From assembly GCA_900545835.1 (NCBI GenBank), contig URBB01000056.1, positions 1 to 12,663 on the forward strand: a stretch of 12,663 bases of DNA. Reading direction: 5' to 3'. Position 1 is the first letter of the stretch; every line of letters begins with the position of its first letter. Source of the DNA: an uncultured Collinsella sp. GTDB lineage: Bacteria; Actinomycetota; Coriobacteriia; Coriobacteriales; Coriobacteriaceae. Shown one piece after another: positions 6,034 to 12,614 of this stretch. Made by a program: the position numbers and the translations under genes. The notes beneath the pieces were generated by a model, which saw nothing but the letters and a program-made list of their open reading frames with translations, did no database searches and was not told the origin of the DNA.

Positions 6034-8199
6034 CTATGCACGGGCGCATTCCGCAACGTGCGAATCGAGCCATTCGATATCCTCGGCAAGATGTGTCACG
6101 CCCAGATGGTGTTCACCCGGACATACCTCGTGCCGCAGGCCATCTCTGCGACCCAGCAACTTGTAGGCATCGCGCACGATCTTGAGCTGTTCATCGACAT
6201 TTTTCAGCCCGCGCGAACCGTTCAGATGGTCCTCTTCGCAGCTTTGCACCAGCAGCGGATGCGGCGCGATGAGCGAGGCAATATCGCCCATGTCGAGTAA
6301 GCGCCAAAGTCCGGGTGTGTAGTTGCAGCTGCAATTGCCATTGAGATGCAGCAGCGAATCGTCGACACCGTACAGATAGCCCGAGACAAACGCCTTGCGC
6401 ACACGCGGGTCGAGTGCGGCCAGGTACAACGTCATGTAGCCGCCACCCGAAAAACCAAAGCAACCCAGGTCATCCATGGCAATGTCGCCGCGCGCCTCCA
6501 AGTAATCGATCAAGCGCATGTTGTCCCAGACGTTGAGGCCCGCGACCGTAAGACCCAGTGGCTCGGCCATACGTGCTTGATTCAGACACGTACCGCGCAG
6601 GTAGCTGTTCTCGTCATCGCCCTGACCCTTCCAGTCACGACGGTATCCCCAACCGCGCGCATCAGGGCAGACGGTTACGTAACCCATGCGTGCCAAACGC
6701 AGACCGTAGTCGTAATTGAACTTACGCACGGCATCATCGACCGCCGGCACGCCCGTCACGCCCGCAACACTTGCGGCGCCTGCTCCCTGATGGCCATGCG
6801 GGCAGATATAGCAGCACTTGCGGCCGCGCGCATCGAGCTTAGGCGACTGCGGCTCGAGAAGGTAGAACGGCATCCAAACATCGCGCTCGACCTGCAACAT
6901 CGCATGGGTGCGCACGATGCCGCCGGCAACCCGCACGCGGCTGAGCTCACGAATCTCAATCGGGACGCGGTCCATAAGCGAAAGGCCCAAAACATCGTAC
7001 AGACGAGTCCTGGTCGCAATCTTCCATGCCTCAAAATCTGCAGGAGTCTTGCCCGTAAAAGCAGCCGAACGCCCCTCGCGCTTCAGCCGGGCACGCAGCG
7101 CAGGTTCGTCTTCGCAGTACGTCTCGATGTGCACGGTGCGACCGTTGGCAGACAGTTCAGCCGTCTCAACCGCATCACCGTCGCCGCCCTCGGGATCCCA
7201 GCCATCCCCACCGGCAAGCACCTGCTCGCGAGCGTACCCGGCGGCAGCCATCACATCGAGTTCATTCGCCCACGGCACCCAGCCGGTAGTATCACCCGCC
7301 GGCCCATGCAGAATCGCGCCAGCATACTGCACGCAGTTGTGTGCCGCCGGCTTATTCCAATCCCACCAGCCTTCGCGCTTGATATGTCGCCCCAGCCAGC
7401 AATCGATCAGCACAGTTTGCGCCCATTCGCGCCAAGGACGACCCAGGTAGACCGAATCCGGCGCCACGCCATCCGGAGCTGTAAACGAACAGCCGTGGAA
7501 CACAAAGCCGTGCGACTCGCCTTCGGGCGTCGACGCCGCCGTCACGTAGCCGTTCACGTCCATATCGCGGTTGAGCGAGCGAATCTCGCACCCCTCAAAG
7601 TAGGCACGCGCGCCGCCAAAGATAAAGTCGACATCGCCCTCGATCCGGCAACGTCGAAAATACTGGCGCCCCACCCGGCGCGGCGCATACTGTTTGGGTC
7701 CTATAAACCCGCCCGGTTTGGCCTCATGCGGCGGCAGCGGACCCAAAAACAGCGTGTCTTGGTGTCCCTTAATGCAGCAGGCATCGACAACCAGACGGTC
7801 GCCATCAGCATACAGGGCAATCGCTTGACCGACCTCGCGCCCATCGCCCGCATCGTTTTCGATCGTGAGGTTCTCGAGCCGTACGTCGTCGGCATCGACC
7901 AAAACGGTATAGGTCCTAAACGTGCCGAGCGTGCCGTCGACGCCCGAGCCGTCCTCCGAAGGCATCTTGGCACCCAGGCTGCCCACGATACGCACGCTGT
8001 CGGCCGTCTCTCCCTCAATCGTCACATGCGAGCGATGAATCTCGACCCGCTCGCAATACTCGCCCGGATCGACGCGAATCATCACCGGTTGCTCGGCATC
8101 CGGATAGAGCTGATCGGCTGCCGCCAAGGCATCGGAAATCGTTGGATACGCTCCTGCCGCAGCCCTCGAAACGCGCAGCGTATAGATACTTTCGCTCAT
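6034..8199 (-). CDS. Pectin methylesterase (CE8) fused to alpha/beta-hydrolase esterase
   Basis: This 721-residue protein contains two enzymes. Residues 1-320 are a CE8 beta-helix pectin methylesterase, which removes methanol from methylated galacturonate. Its catalytic set is complete: GQAIAL with Q125, HQDTLF with Q147/D148, DVDFIFGGA with nucleophile D191, and LGRPWREW with R254/W256. After a Gly/Asp-rich linker (about 328-345), residues 350-721 form an alpha/beta hydrolase resembling acetyl-xylan esterase or Abhydrolase_7 proteins. It has PHGHQG (467-472), the nucleophile elbow GFSGGG with S584, a likely acid around E656/D657 and histidines H697/H698 in PGEHHLG. The second domain probably removes acetyl groups, so one polypeptide could both demethylate and deacetylate pectin fragments. 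No signal peptide is present. The start overlaps the stop of the preceding esterase gene by 4 nt (ATGA), indicating translational coupling. Confidence 0.92.
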   Translation of the reverse strand: MSESIYTLRVSRAAAGAYPTISDALAAADQLYPDAEQPVMIRVDPGEYCERVEIHRSHVTIEGETADSVRIVGSLGAKMPSEDGSGVDGTLGTFRTYTVLVDADDVRLENLTIENDAGDGREVGQAIALYADGDRLVVDACCIKGHQDTLFLGPLPPHEAKPGGFIGPKQYAPRRVGRQYFRRCRIEGDVDFIFGGARAYFEGCEIRSLNRDMDVNGYVTAASTPEGESHGFVFHGCSFTAPDGVAPDSVYLGRPWREWAQTVLIDCWLGRHIKREGWWDWNKPAAHNCVQYAGAILHGPAGDTTGWVPWANELDVMAAAGYAREQVLAGGDGWDPEGGDGDAVETAELSANGRTVHIETYCEDEPALRARLKREGRSAAFTGKTPADFEAWKIATRTRLYDVLGLSLMDRVPIEIRELSRVRVAGGIVRTHAMLQVERDVWMPFYLLEPQSPKLDARGRKCCYICPHGHQGAGAASVAGVTGVPAVDDAVRKFNYDYGLRLARMGYVTVCPDARGWGYRRDWKGQGDDENSYLRGTCLNQARMAEPLGLTVAGLNVWDNMRLIDYLEARGDIAMDDLGCFGFSGGGYMTLYLAALDPRVRKAFVSGYLYGVDDSLLHLNGNCSCNYTPGLWRLLDMGDIASLIAPHPLLVQSCEEDHLNGSRGLKNVDEQLKIVRDAYKLLGRRDGLRHEVCPGEHHLGVTHLAEDIEWLDSHVAECARA

Positions 8200-9005
8200 C
8201 GTCCATCACGCTCCCATGCAACGAACTGTTCAGGCCAGCCCTGAACCTGTGGCTGAATATGCTCGGCGCAGCCCTTAAATGCCGTTTGGGCCGTGGCGAG
8301 CGATGCCCCATGCTTTCCATGCGGAAAGACATGTAGGCTAAAGCCAATCCCGTGGTCGGCAAGAGCCTGCGCAAGAAGGAGGCTATTTTGAACTGGTACC
8401 GATGCATCCTCGGCGGTATCCCACAAGAACGTACGGGGGAAGCCATCGCCCACCATATTCTCGATCGACAAATTTTGAGCCAAAGCGCCATCGGCACCCG
8501 TTAGGTGTTCAAACGAACCACGATGAGCATAGGCCCCCGAGCTTACGACCGGATAGCCCAAGCAAAGTGCGTCAGGCCGAATCGACTCAGGAGATGCCGC
8601 AATCGACTCTGCAAGCCAGGGTTGGTCCCAAAGCGCCCCGAGCAAGCCAACTAGATGCCCACCGGCCGAAAAACCCATGACCGTAATCCGATCAGGATCG
8701 ACACAGTACTCTGCCGCATGGCTTCGGACGGTATCGACCGCCCGCGCGAGTTCTTGCAATGCCAGCGGATAGACAGCCGGAGCAACCGAATAGTTCAGTA
8801 CAAACGCTTGGTAGCCCATCGCCAACAAACGGAGCGCTACCGGCTCGCCTTCGCGCGGCGAAACGTGATCGTAGCCGCCTCCTGGCACGACCACAACTGC
8901 AGGCAGCGGTTTTAAAGCATAAGCATCTTCGGTCGGGGCAAAAACATAAGACGTAATCGTGGCAGACGAGCCATCGACCCCGACAGGAATCGTTTTATTG
9001 AGCAT
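8196..9005 (-). CDS. Alpha/beta-hydrolase carbohydrate esterase (BD-FAE / acetylesterase-like)
   Basis: This 269-residue alpha/beta hydrolase is similar to bacterial acetyl-xylan and feruloyl esterases that act on decorated plant oligosaccharides. It has the oxyanion-hole stretch VVPGGGYDHVSPREGEPVA (39-57), the nucleophile elbow GFSAGGHL with S113, a likely catalytic D200 in WDTAEDASVP, and H232 in FPHGKHG. No signal peptide or membrane segment is visible. The ATG at 9005 has AAAGGGA about 5 nt upstream and is preferred over the in-frame start at 9056, which has none. The gene lies 104 bp after GH28, with a hairpin between, and its stop codon overlaps the start of the pectinesterase fusion. 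Whether it removes acetyl or hydroxycinnamoyl groups cannot be told from sequence. Confidence 0.9.
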   Translation of the reverse strand: MLNKTIPVGVDGSSATITSYVFAPTEDAYALKPLPAVVVVPGGGYDHVSPREGEPVALRLLAMGYQAFVLNYSVAPAVYPLALQELARAVDTVRSHAAEYCVDPDRITVMGFSAGGHLVGLLGALWDQPWLAESIAASPESIRPDALCLGYPVVSSGAYAHRGSFEHLTGADGALAQNLSIENMVGDGFPRTFLWDTAEDASVPVQNSLLLAQALADHGIGFSLHVFPHGKHGASLATAQTAFKGCAEHIQPQVQGWPEQFVAWERDGR

Positions 9006-9057
9006 GTATTCCCTTTCACCATGATGCGTAGCGCAGCGCACACGGCCGTATCGCACA

Positions 9058-9094
9058 AGGGCTGCATTGCCGATTTATCCGACAATACAGCCCT
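9058..9094 (-). other. Intergenic hairpin between GH28 and esterase genes
   Basis: In minus-strand RNA, 15 bases (9094-9080) pair fully with 9072-9058, including two G-U pairs, around a 7-nt loop. The hairpin starts 15 nt after the GH28 stop. Only two T residues follow, so it is not a strong intrinsic terminator. It may stabilise the GH28 message or let only part of the transcripts continue into the esterase genes. No clear promoter was seen in the rest of the 104-bp gap. Confidence 0.5.
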
Positions 9095-9109
9095 GGTCAT
9101 CAACCCGAG

Positions 9110-10705
9110 TTAGGAACGAACAACCTTGTCGACGTTCTGGAGCTGCAGCTCCTCGCCGTCCTGGCCCTCGATCACCACATTTTGCAGGTCGAGCACCTTG
9201 ACGTTTTGCGCAATGATGCCCTGACGCACCATGGGCTCAACGCCGCAGGCCATGGCCGGAACAAAGGGCTCAGCATCGTCGGCAAAGGTCACGTGGACAT
9301 CCTGGAACGTCAGGCGCGTTACTTTGCTCTCGGGCAGGCCCGTGATGTAAGCAGCAGCCGCGTGGCAGTTAGTAGCCTCGATATCACAAAACGTCGTGGC
9401 ACCAAAGCCGGGTGTGCGGTCGTCGACAGGCAGCGCCTCGCGAGACTGCACGTAATCGGTCTTGCCATCCTTGTCACAGAAGTAGAAGGAGTTGACCACG
9501 AAGGGCGTGAGCACCTCGTCCATGCGAATGTGCTCAAAGGTAATGCCCTCGTTGACGGCGTCCTTGCCGCGCCCGCGGCGGGTCTTGACGCGCAGGCCGC
9601 GGTCGGTGCGCTCAAAGAGGCACTTGCTCACGGTAAGGTCCTTGATGCCGCCGGCAGCCTCTGAACCCAGGACCACGGCGCCGTGGCCATCGTGCATGTA
9701 GCAGTGCGAGATCAGCACGTCGTGCGTAGCGGGGCGAAGCTCGGGCTCAATGCCCAGCTTGCCGCTCTTGACGGCGATGCAGTCGTCGCCCACCGAGAAC
9801 TGGCAGCCCAAGATGCGGACAAAGCCGCAGCTCTCGGGATCGAAGCCGTCGGTGTTGTGGGAGTTCTTGGGGCCCTCGATGGACAGGCAGAGCGCATCGA
9901 CGTGCTCGCACAGGATGGGGTGGATGTTCCACGCCGGGCTGTTGCGGACGGTGAAGCCGGCCAAGCTCACGTTCTCACACTCGGATAGGAAGATCATGCG
10001 CGGGCGGGCGACCTCGCGGCCCTCCTCCGGGCGAAAGATGTTCTTAAAGTCCTTGTTCCACCAGTTGTCCTCGGCAAAATCAGTCTGACCGTCGATCGCG
10101 CCGCGACCATAGATGCACACATCGTGCACGCTCAGACCCGTAAAGGTAGAGCAGTAGGTCGAGAAGCCCTCGCCCTCCCAGCGGCCCAGGGGCAGCATAT
10201 CGGTGCCGGCATACCCGGCGCCCTCGTTGCCCGTGACCGTGCCCGGAATGTAGGCAAGCGAGGCACGATCGTGGCGGGCCAGCAGCACCGCTCCCTCGGC
10301 GAGCTCGATGTTGATATTGCTCTTAAGGAAGAGCGACTTGATGCGGTAGCTGCCGGCGGGAATCAGCACGCGGCCACCCTTGGGGCAGGCCATGATGGCA
10401 GCCTGGATGTTGGTGGTGTCATCATGCTCGGCATCGCCCTTGGCGCCACAGTCGCGAACGTTGATGGTAAAGGGCTCAGCCGGCGTGGTGACACCTACGC
10501 TCAGCTCACGCTCGCCACAGACAAAACGGACCAGGTTGCGCTTGCCGGGGGTCAGGCCGTCGACATAGGTCTCGACCGTATTCGTGGTACCGGCGGGCTC
10601 GTCGTTGACAAAGATCTCCCACGTATCGGCGCAGGTAAAGTAACCGCCGTCGTCAAGCTCGATAACCGCCGCGCGCGCGTTGCGCCAGATAACGTTCGTC
10701 TCCAT
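9110..10705 (-). CDS. GH28 polygalacturonase, probably exo-acting and intracellular
   Basis: GH28 enzymes hydrolyse alpha-1,4 galacturonan by inversion. In this 531-residue protein residues 1-78 look like a fibronectin-III-type domain, as in bacterial exo-polygalacturonases such as the Yersinia enzyme. The beta-helix starts near INVRDCGAKGD (81-91). The four diagnostic motifs are intact: NTDGFD (284-289), GDDCIAVKSG with D307/D308, GHG with H341 (340-342), and RVK (372-374). The ATG at 10705 follows an AGGGAG site; a TTG 15 nt further upstream is possible but less likely. No signal peptide is present, so it probably cuts imported oligogalacturonides in the cytoplasm. The gene is first after the symporter terminator, with only about 50 bp for a promoter. 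It probably leads the transcription unit GH28, esterase, pectinesterase fusion, SGNH esterase. Confidence 0.95.
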   Translation of the reverse strand: METNVIWRNARAAVIELDDGGYFTCADTWEIFVNDEPAGTTNTVETYVDGLTPGKRNLVRFVCGERELSVGVTTPAEPFTINVRDCGAKGDAEHDDTTNIQAAIMACPKGGRVLIPAGSYRIKSLFLKSNINIELAEGAVLLARHDRASLAYIPGTVTGNEGAGYAGTDMLPLGRWEGEGFSTYCSTFTGLSVHDVCIYGRGAIDGQTDFAEDNWWNKDFKNIFRPEEGREVARPRMIFLSECENVSLAGFTVRNSPAWNIHPILCEHVDALCLSIEGPKNSHNTDGFDPESCGFVRILGCQFSVGDDCIAVKSGKLGIEPELRPATHDVLISHCYMHDGHGAVVLGSEAAGGIKDLTVSKCLFERTDRGLRVKTRRGRGKDAVNEGITFEHIRMDEVLTPFVVNSFYFCDKDGKTDYVQSREALPVDDRTPGFGATTFCDIEATNCHAAAAYITGLPESKVTRLTFQDVHVTFADDAEPFVPAMACGVEPMVRQGIIAQNVKVLDLQNVVIEGQDGEELQLQNVDKVVRS

Positions 10706-10753
10706 GGGTTTCTCCCTCAAAAAGATGCTCTAAAGGCAAATTGTACGCTGTTG

Positions 10754-10797
10754 AAAAAGGGCCGTGCCTGCCGGCGGAATTCCGGTGGCACGGCCCT
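10754..10797 (-). terminator. Intrinsic terminator after the symporter gene
   Basis: On the minus strand AGGGCCGTGCC (10797-10787) pairs perfectly with GGCACGGCCCT (10768-10758), with further CCGG pairing inside, and five T residues follow (10758-10754). The hairpin begins 23 nt after the symporter stop codon. It should separate the symporter transcript from GH28. Confidence 0.85.
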
Positions 10798-10820
10798 GTG
10801 ATTTGGACGATATGTCGGCC

Positions 10821-12380
10821 TTACTCGGCGGGAGTTACGCTACCGTCCTGGAAGCCAACGTTGTTGTGGGCAAAGCAGTCCTCGTACTTAAAGCCGGAGA
10901 GCTCCTCGCAAAGCGCCTTGACCTCGGGCTTGACGTCGGCCATCTTGCCACCCTCCTTGACTCGGTGAATCTCGTCGCAAAGGACGTCGCACTGCTCCTT
11001 GTCGATCTTGATGCCGCGGGCAAGGACGGCCGCAAGCAGGAAGAAGCCGGCACAGCCGATGATCATGTAGCCGCAGATATACAGAGGCACGGTAGCGGGC
11101 TGGGTCACGGCGTCGCTATTGCCGGCGGTCTGAATGAAGCCGGAGGCAGCAAGGACGATAGCCCATACGTTGACGGCAATAGCCTGGGCGATCTGCTGGC
11201 AGAGCTGCTGCGCGGAGCTGTAGATGCCCTCGCGACGACGCAGGGTGATGAGCTCATCGACGTCGGGGATGTAGTTGAGCAGAACATCGGGCAGGTACTG
11301 GAAGCCGACGTAGAAGAACTTCCAGATAGCGAAGATGATGGGGTAGGCGATCATGGCGATGGCGACCGTGGAGGTGCCATTGATCTGACCAAAGGCGAAG
11401 TAGTTGTAGGCGATGATGCACGCAGCGAAACCGACATTTGCGAGGTACCAAGACTTGTGGAAGCCCTTCTTGGCCATGAGGGCGACCCAGATGGCGGTGC
11501 AGACGATAGCGACGACCTTGCCGGGCATCTCCATCACGGACTCGTAGGACTTAGGAATCTGCAGGCAGTAGACGATGAAGAAGGACAGGCAGGCAGACCA
11601 GCAGGCAGCAGCGAGCTTCGTGGAGACCTGTGCGTACAGGACCTTGCGGAAGGACTTGTTGCGGAAGGTGGAGATAACGTCGATGAAGAACTTCTTGATA
11701 CCCTCGCCGACGCTCTCGATCTTCTCCTGAGCGACCTCCTCGGGGGTGTGCTCCCACGTGGACAGGTACACACAAAGCAGCGAGATTGCCATGACCGAAG
11801 CGTTGACCGTAGCAATGATGAAGTAGCTGAACGGGTTGGTCTCGCCGAAGGTGCCAAAGCCGAAGCCCACAAGTGCAGCCATCAGGAAGCCGGCGGCGTT
11901 ACCAAAGAGATGCTTGTAGCCGGTGAGGTACGTACGCTCCTTAAAGTCGTCGGTCATCTCGATGGTAAGCGGCGACAGGTTGGCGGTGCAGAACGTGTAC
12001 GCGACGTTGTAGATCAGGTACAGCACAAAGTAGTACGGGAAGCCAAACGGCGTAGCCACGAAGATGAGCGGCTCGGCGATCATCATCGGGATGGCCAGCA
12101 AGATCCAGAAACGACGACGACCAAAGATGCGGCCAATCTTGGTGGCATAGAAGTTATCGGCCACAAAGCCCATCAGCGGGCAAAGAATGGCGTTGACATA
12201 GATGGCAAACGAGCTGATCAGTGCAGCCTCGCCTGCGGACAGGCCACACTCCGTGGACAGGAACAGCACCATGTAACTGTGCGTAAAGGTCAGGGCACCG
12301 GAATTGAGCATGCCGCCCATACCAAAGCCCAAGCGCGTCCAGAATGTGATCTTGCGCTTTTTTCCGATCTTATTAGTCAT
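10821..12380 (-). CDS. GPH-family sugar:cation symporter (MFS), probable uronate oligosaccharide importer
   Basis: This 519-residue membrane protein belongs to the glycoside-pentoside-hexuronide:cation symporter family (MelB/UidB type). It has about 12 hydrophobic segments between residues 15 and 455. The family signature is between segments 2 and 3: GFVAD (71-75) followed by KIGRIFGRRRFWIL (81-94). The second conserved stretch, RRREGIYSSAQQL, is at 381-393. After the last segment there is a charged cytoplasmic tail of about 60 residues with four cysteines (C464, C468, C491, C502), longer than in MelB. The ATG at 12380 has AGGGAG about 5 nt upstream. The gene appears to be transcribed alone, with its own promoter, paired operators and terminator. 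Its substrate is inferred from context to be pectin-derived oligosaccharide or uronate; the sequence alone does not show it. Confidence 0.92.
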   Translation of the reverse strand: MTNKIGKKRKITFWTRLGFGMGGMLNSGALTFTHSYMVLFLSTECGLSAGEAALISSFAIYVNAILCPLMGFVADNFYATKIGRIFGRRRFWILLAIPMMIAEPLIFVATPFGFPYYFVLYLIYNVAYTFCTANLSPLTIEMTDDFKERTYLTGYKHLFGNAAGFLMAALVGFGFGTFGETNPFSYFIIATVNASVMAISLLCVYLSTWEHTPEEVAQEKIESVGEGIKKFFIDVISTFRNKSFRKVLYAQVSTKLAAACWSACLSFFIVYCLQIPKSYESVMEMPGKVVAIVCTAIWVALMAKKGFHKSWYLANVGFAACIIAYNYFAFGQINGTSTVAIAMIAYPIIFAIWKFFYVGFQYLPDVLLNYIPDVDELITLRRREGIYSSAQQLCQQIAQAIAVNVWAIVLAASGFIQTAGNSDAVTQPATVPLYICGYMIIGCAGFFLLAAVLARGIKIDKEQCDVLCDEIHRVKEGGKMADVKPEVKALCEELSGFKYEDCFAHNNVGFQDGSVTPAE

Positions 12381-12403
12381 CGAGCTCCCTCTCTTTTCTC
12401 GAT

Positions 12404-12420
12404 TGTCTTGTAACAAGACA
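12404..12420. promoter_or_regulatory. 17-bp perfect palindrome in the symporter leader
   Basis: TGTCTTGT (12404-12411) and ACAAGACA (12413-12420) form a perfect palindrome around one central base. It lies 23 bp upstream of the start codon and just before the ribosome site, inside the predicted transcribed leader. The TTGTNACAA-like core resembles some GntR-family operators. It could instead be a short leader hairpin near the ribosome site. It has no counterpart in front of GH105. Confidence 0.4.
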
Positions 12421-12451
12421 GTTGAGTCCACACTGACATCTGTCTGCCCAG

Positions 12452-12470
12452 CGTTCAGGGTGAACGTTTA
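12452..12470. promoter_or_regulatory. Promoter-proximal GTGAACGTT operator upstream of the symporter
   Basis: GGTGAACGTTTA (12459-12470) carries the shared operator core, centred between 12465 and 12466 and 40 bp from the next operator. It overlaps the predicted transcription start, near 12469. CGTTCA at 12452-12457 together with TGAACG at 12461-12466 forms an additional inverted pair. It is likely the downstream site of a two-site repressor operator. Confidence 0.55.
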
Positions 12471-12475
12471 GCTAG

Positions 12476-12504
12476 ATTATGCGCGATTCCTTACGAGAGG
12501 TGAA
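12476..12504 (-). promoter_or_regulatory. Predicted sigma-70-type promoter of the symporter gene
   Basis: On the minus strand TTCACC (12504-12499) is a 4/6 match to the -35 box, and CATAAT (12481-12476) a 5/6 match to the -10 box, separated by 17 bp. The -35 box lies inside the distal operator, and the expected start near 12469 lies in the proximal operator. Binding of a repressor at both sites would block this promoter. Confidence 0.55.
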
Positions 12505-12511
12505 CGTTCAC
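12500..12511. promoter_or_regulatory. Perfect GTGAACGTTCAC operator upstream of the symporter
   Basis: GTGAACGTTCAC is a perfect 12-bp palindrome centred between 12505 and 12506. It is the cleanest example of the motif found at four places in the window and overlaps the predicted -35 box. LacI-family operators have this kind of centre, with a CG step in an inverted repeat. No regulator gene is in the window. Confidence 0.65.
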
Positions 12512-12525
12512 TTGCATATTATCCC

Positions 12526-12553
12526 CGAACGGTCGATTTTTACCGCCGAACGG
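12526..12553 (-). promoter_or_regulatory. CCGTTCG direct repeats, 21-bp period, upstream of symporter promoter
   Basis: On the minus strand CCGTTCG occurs at 12553-12547 and again at 12532-12526, exactly 21 bp apart with TAAAAA between. This matches the element at 5282-5309. The distance from the repeats to the proximal operator centre is 60.5 bp at both loci. Its position at about -57 to -84 relative to the predicted start fits an activator site. Confidence 0.5.
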
Positions 12554-12614
12554 ACACAATTGAGGCTCTAAGACCTATTGTCTGCTGGTAAAGGTGCCAT
12601 GCTGGACACCCATG

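Noticed and set aside
6346..8244. 632-codon plus-strand open frame opposite the pectinesterase fusion
   Set aside because: It is a by-product of GC-rich codon use in the minus-strand gene, with Arg/His/Ala-rich composition and no recognisable motif.
10686..10700. AACGTT core within the first codons of GH28 as a fifth operator
   Set aside because: The same six bases also occur at other places inside GH28 and the symporter by chance, and the flanking symmetry is poor.
10764..12413. 549-codon plus-strand open frame opposite the symporter
   Set aside because: The translation is Asp/Gly/Val-rich low-complexity sequence typical of a shadow frame. The minus-strand product is a clear GPH transporter.
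12599..12614. Possible start of a divergent plus-strand gene (ATG at 12599 after AAAGGTG)
   Set aside because: Only five codons are available before the adapter, too little to support a gene. A divergent regulator here is possible but unproven.
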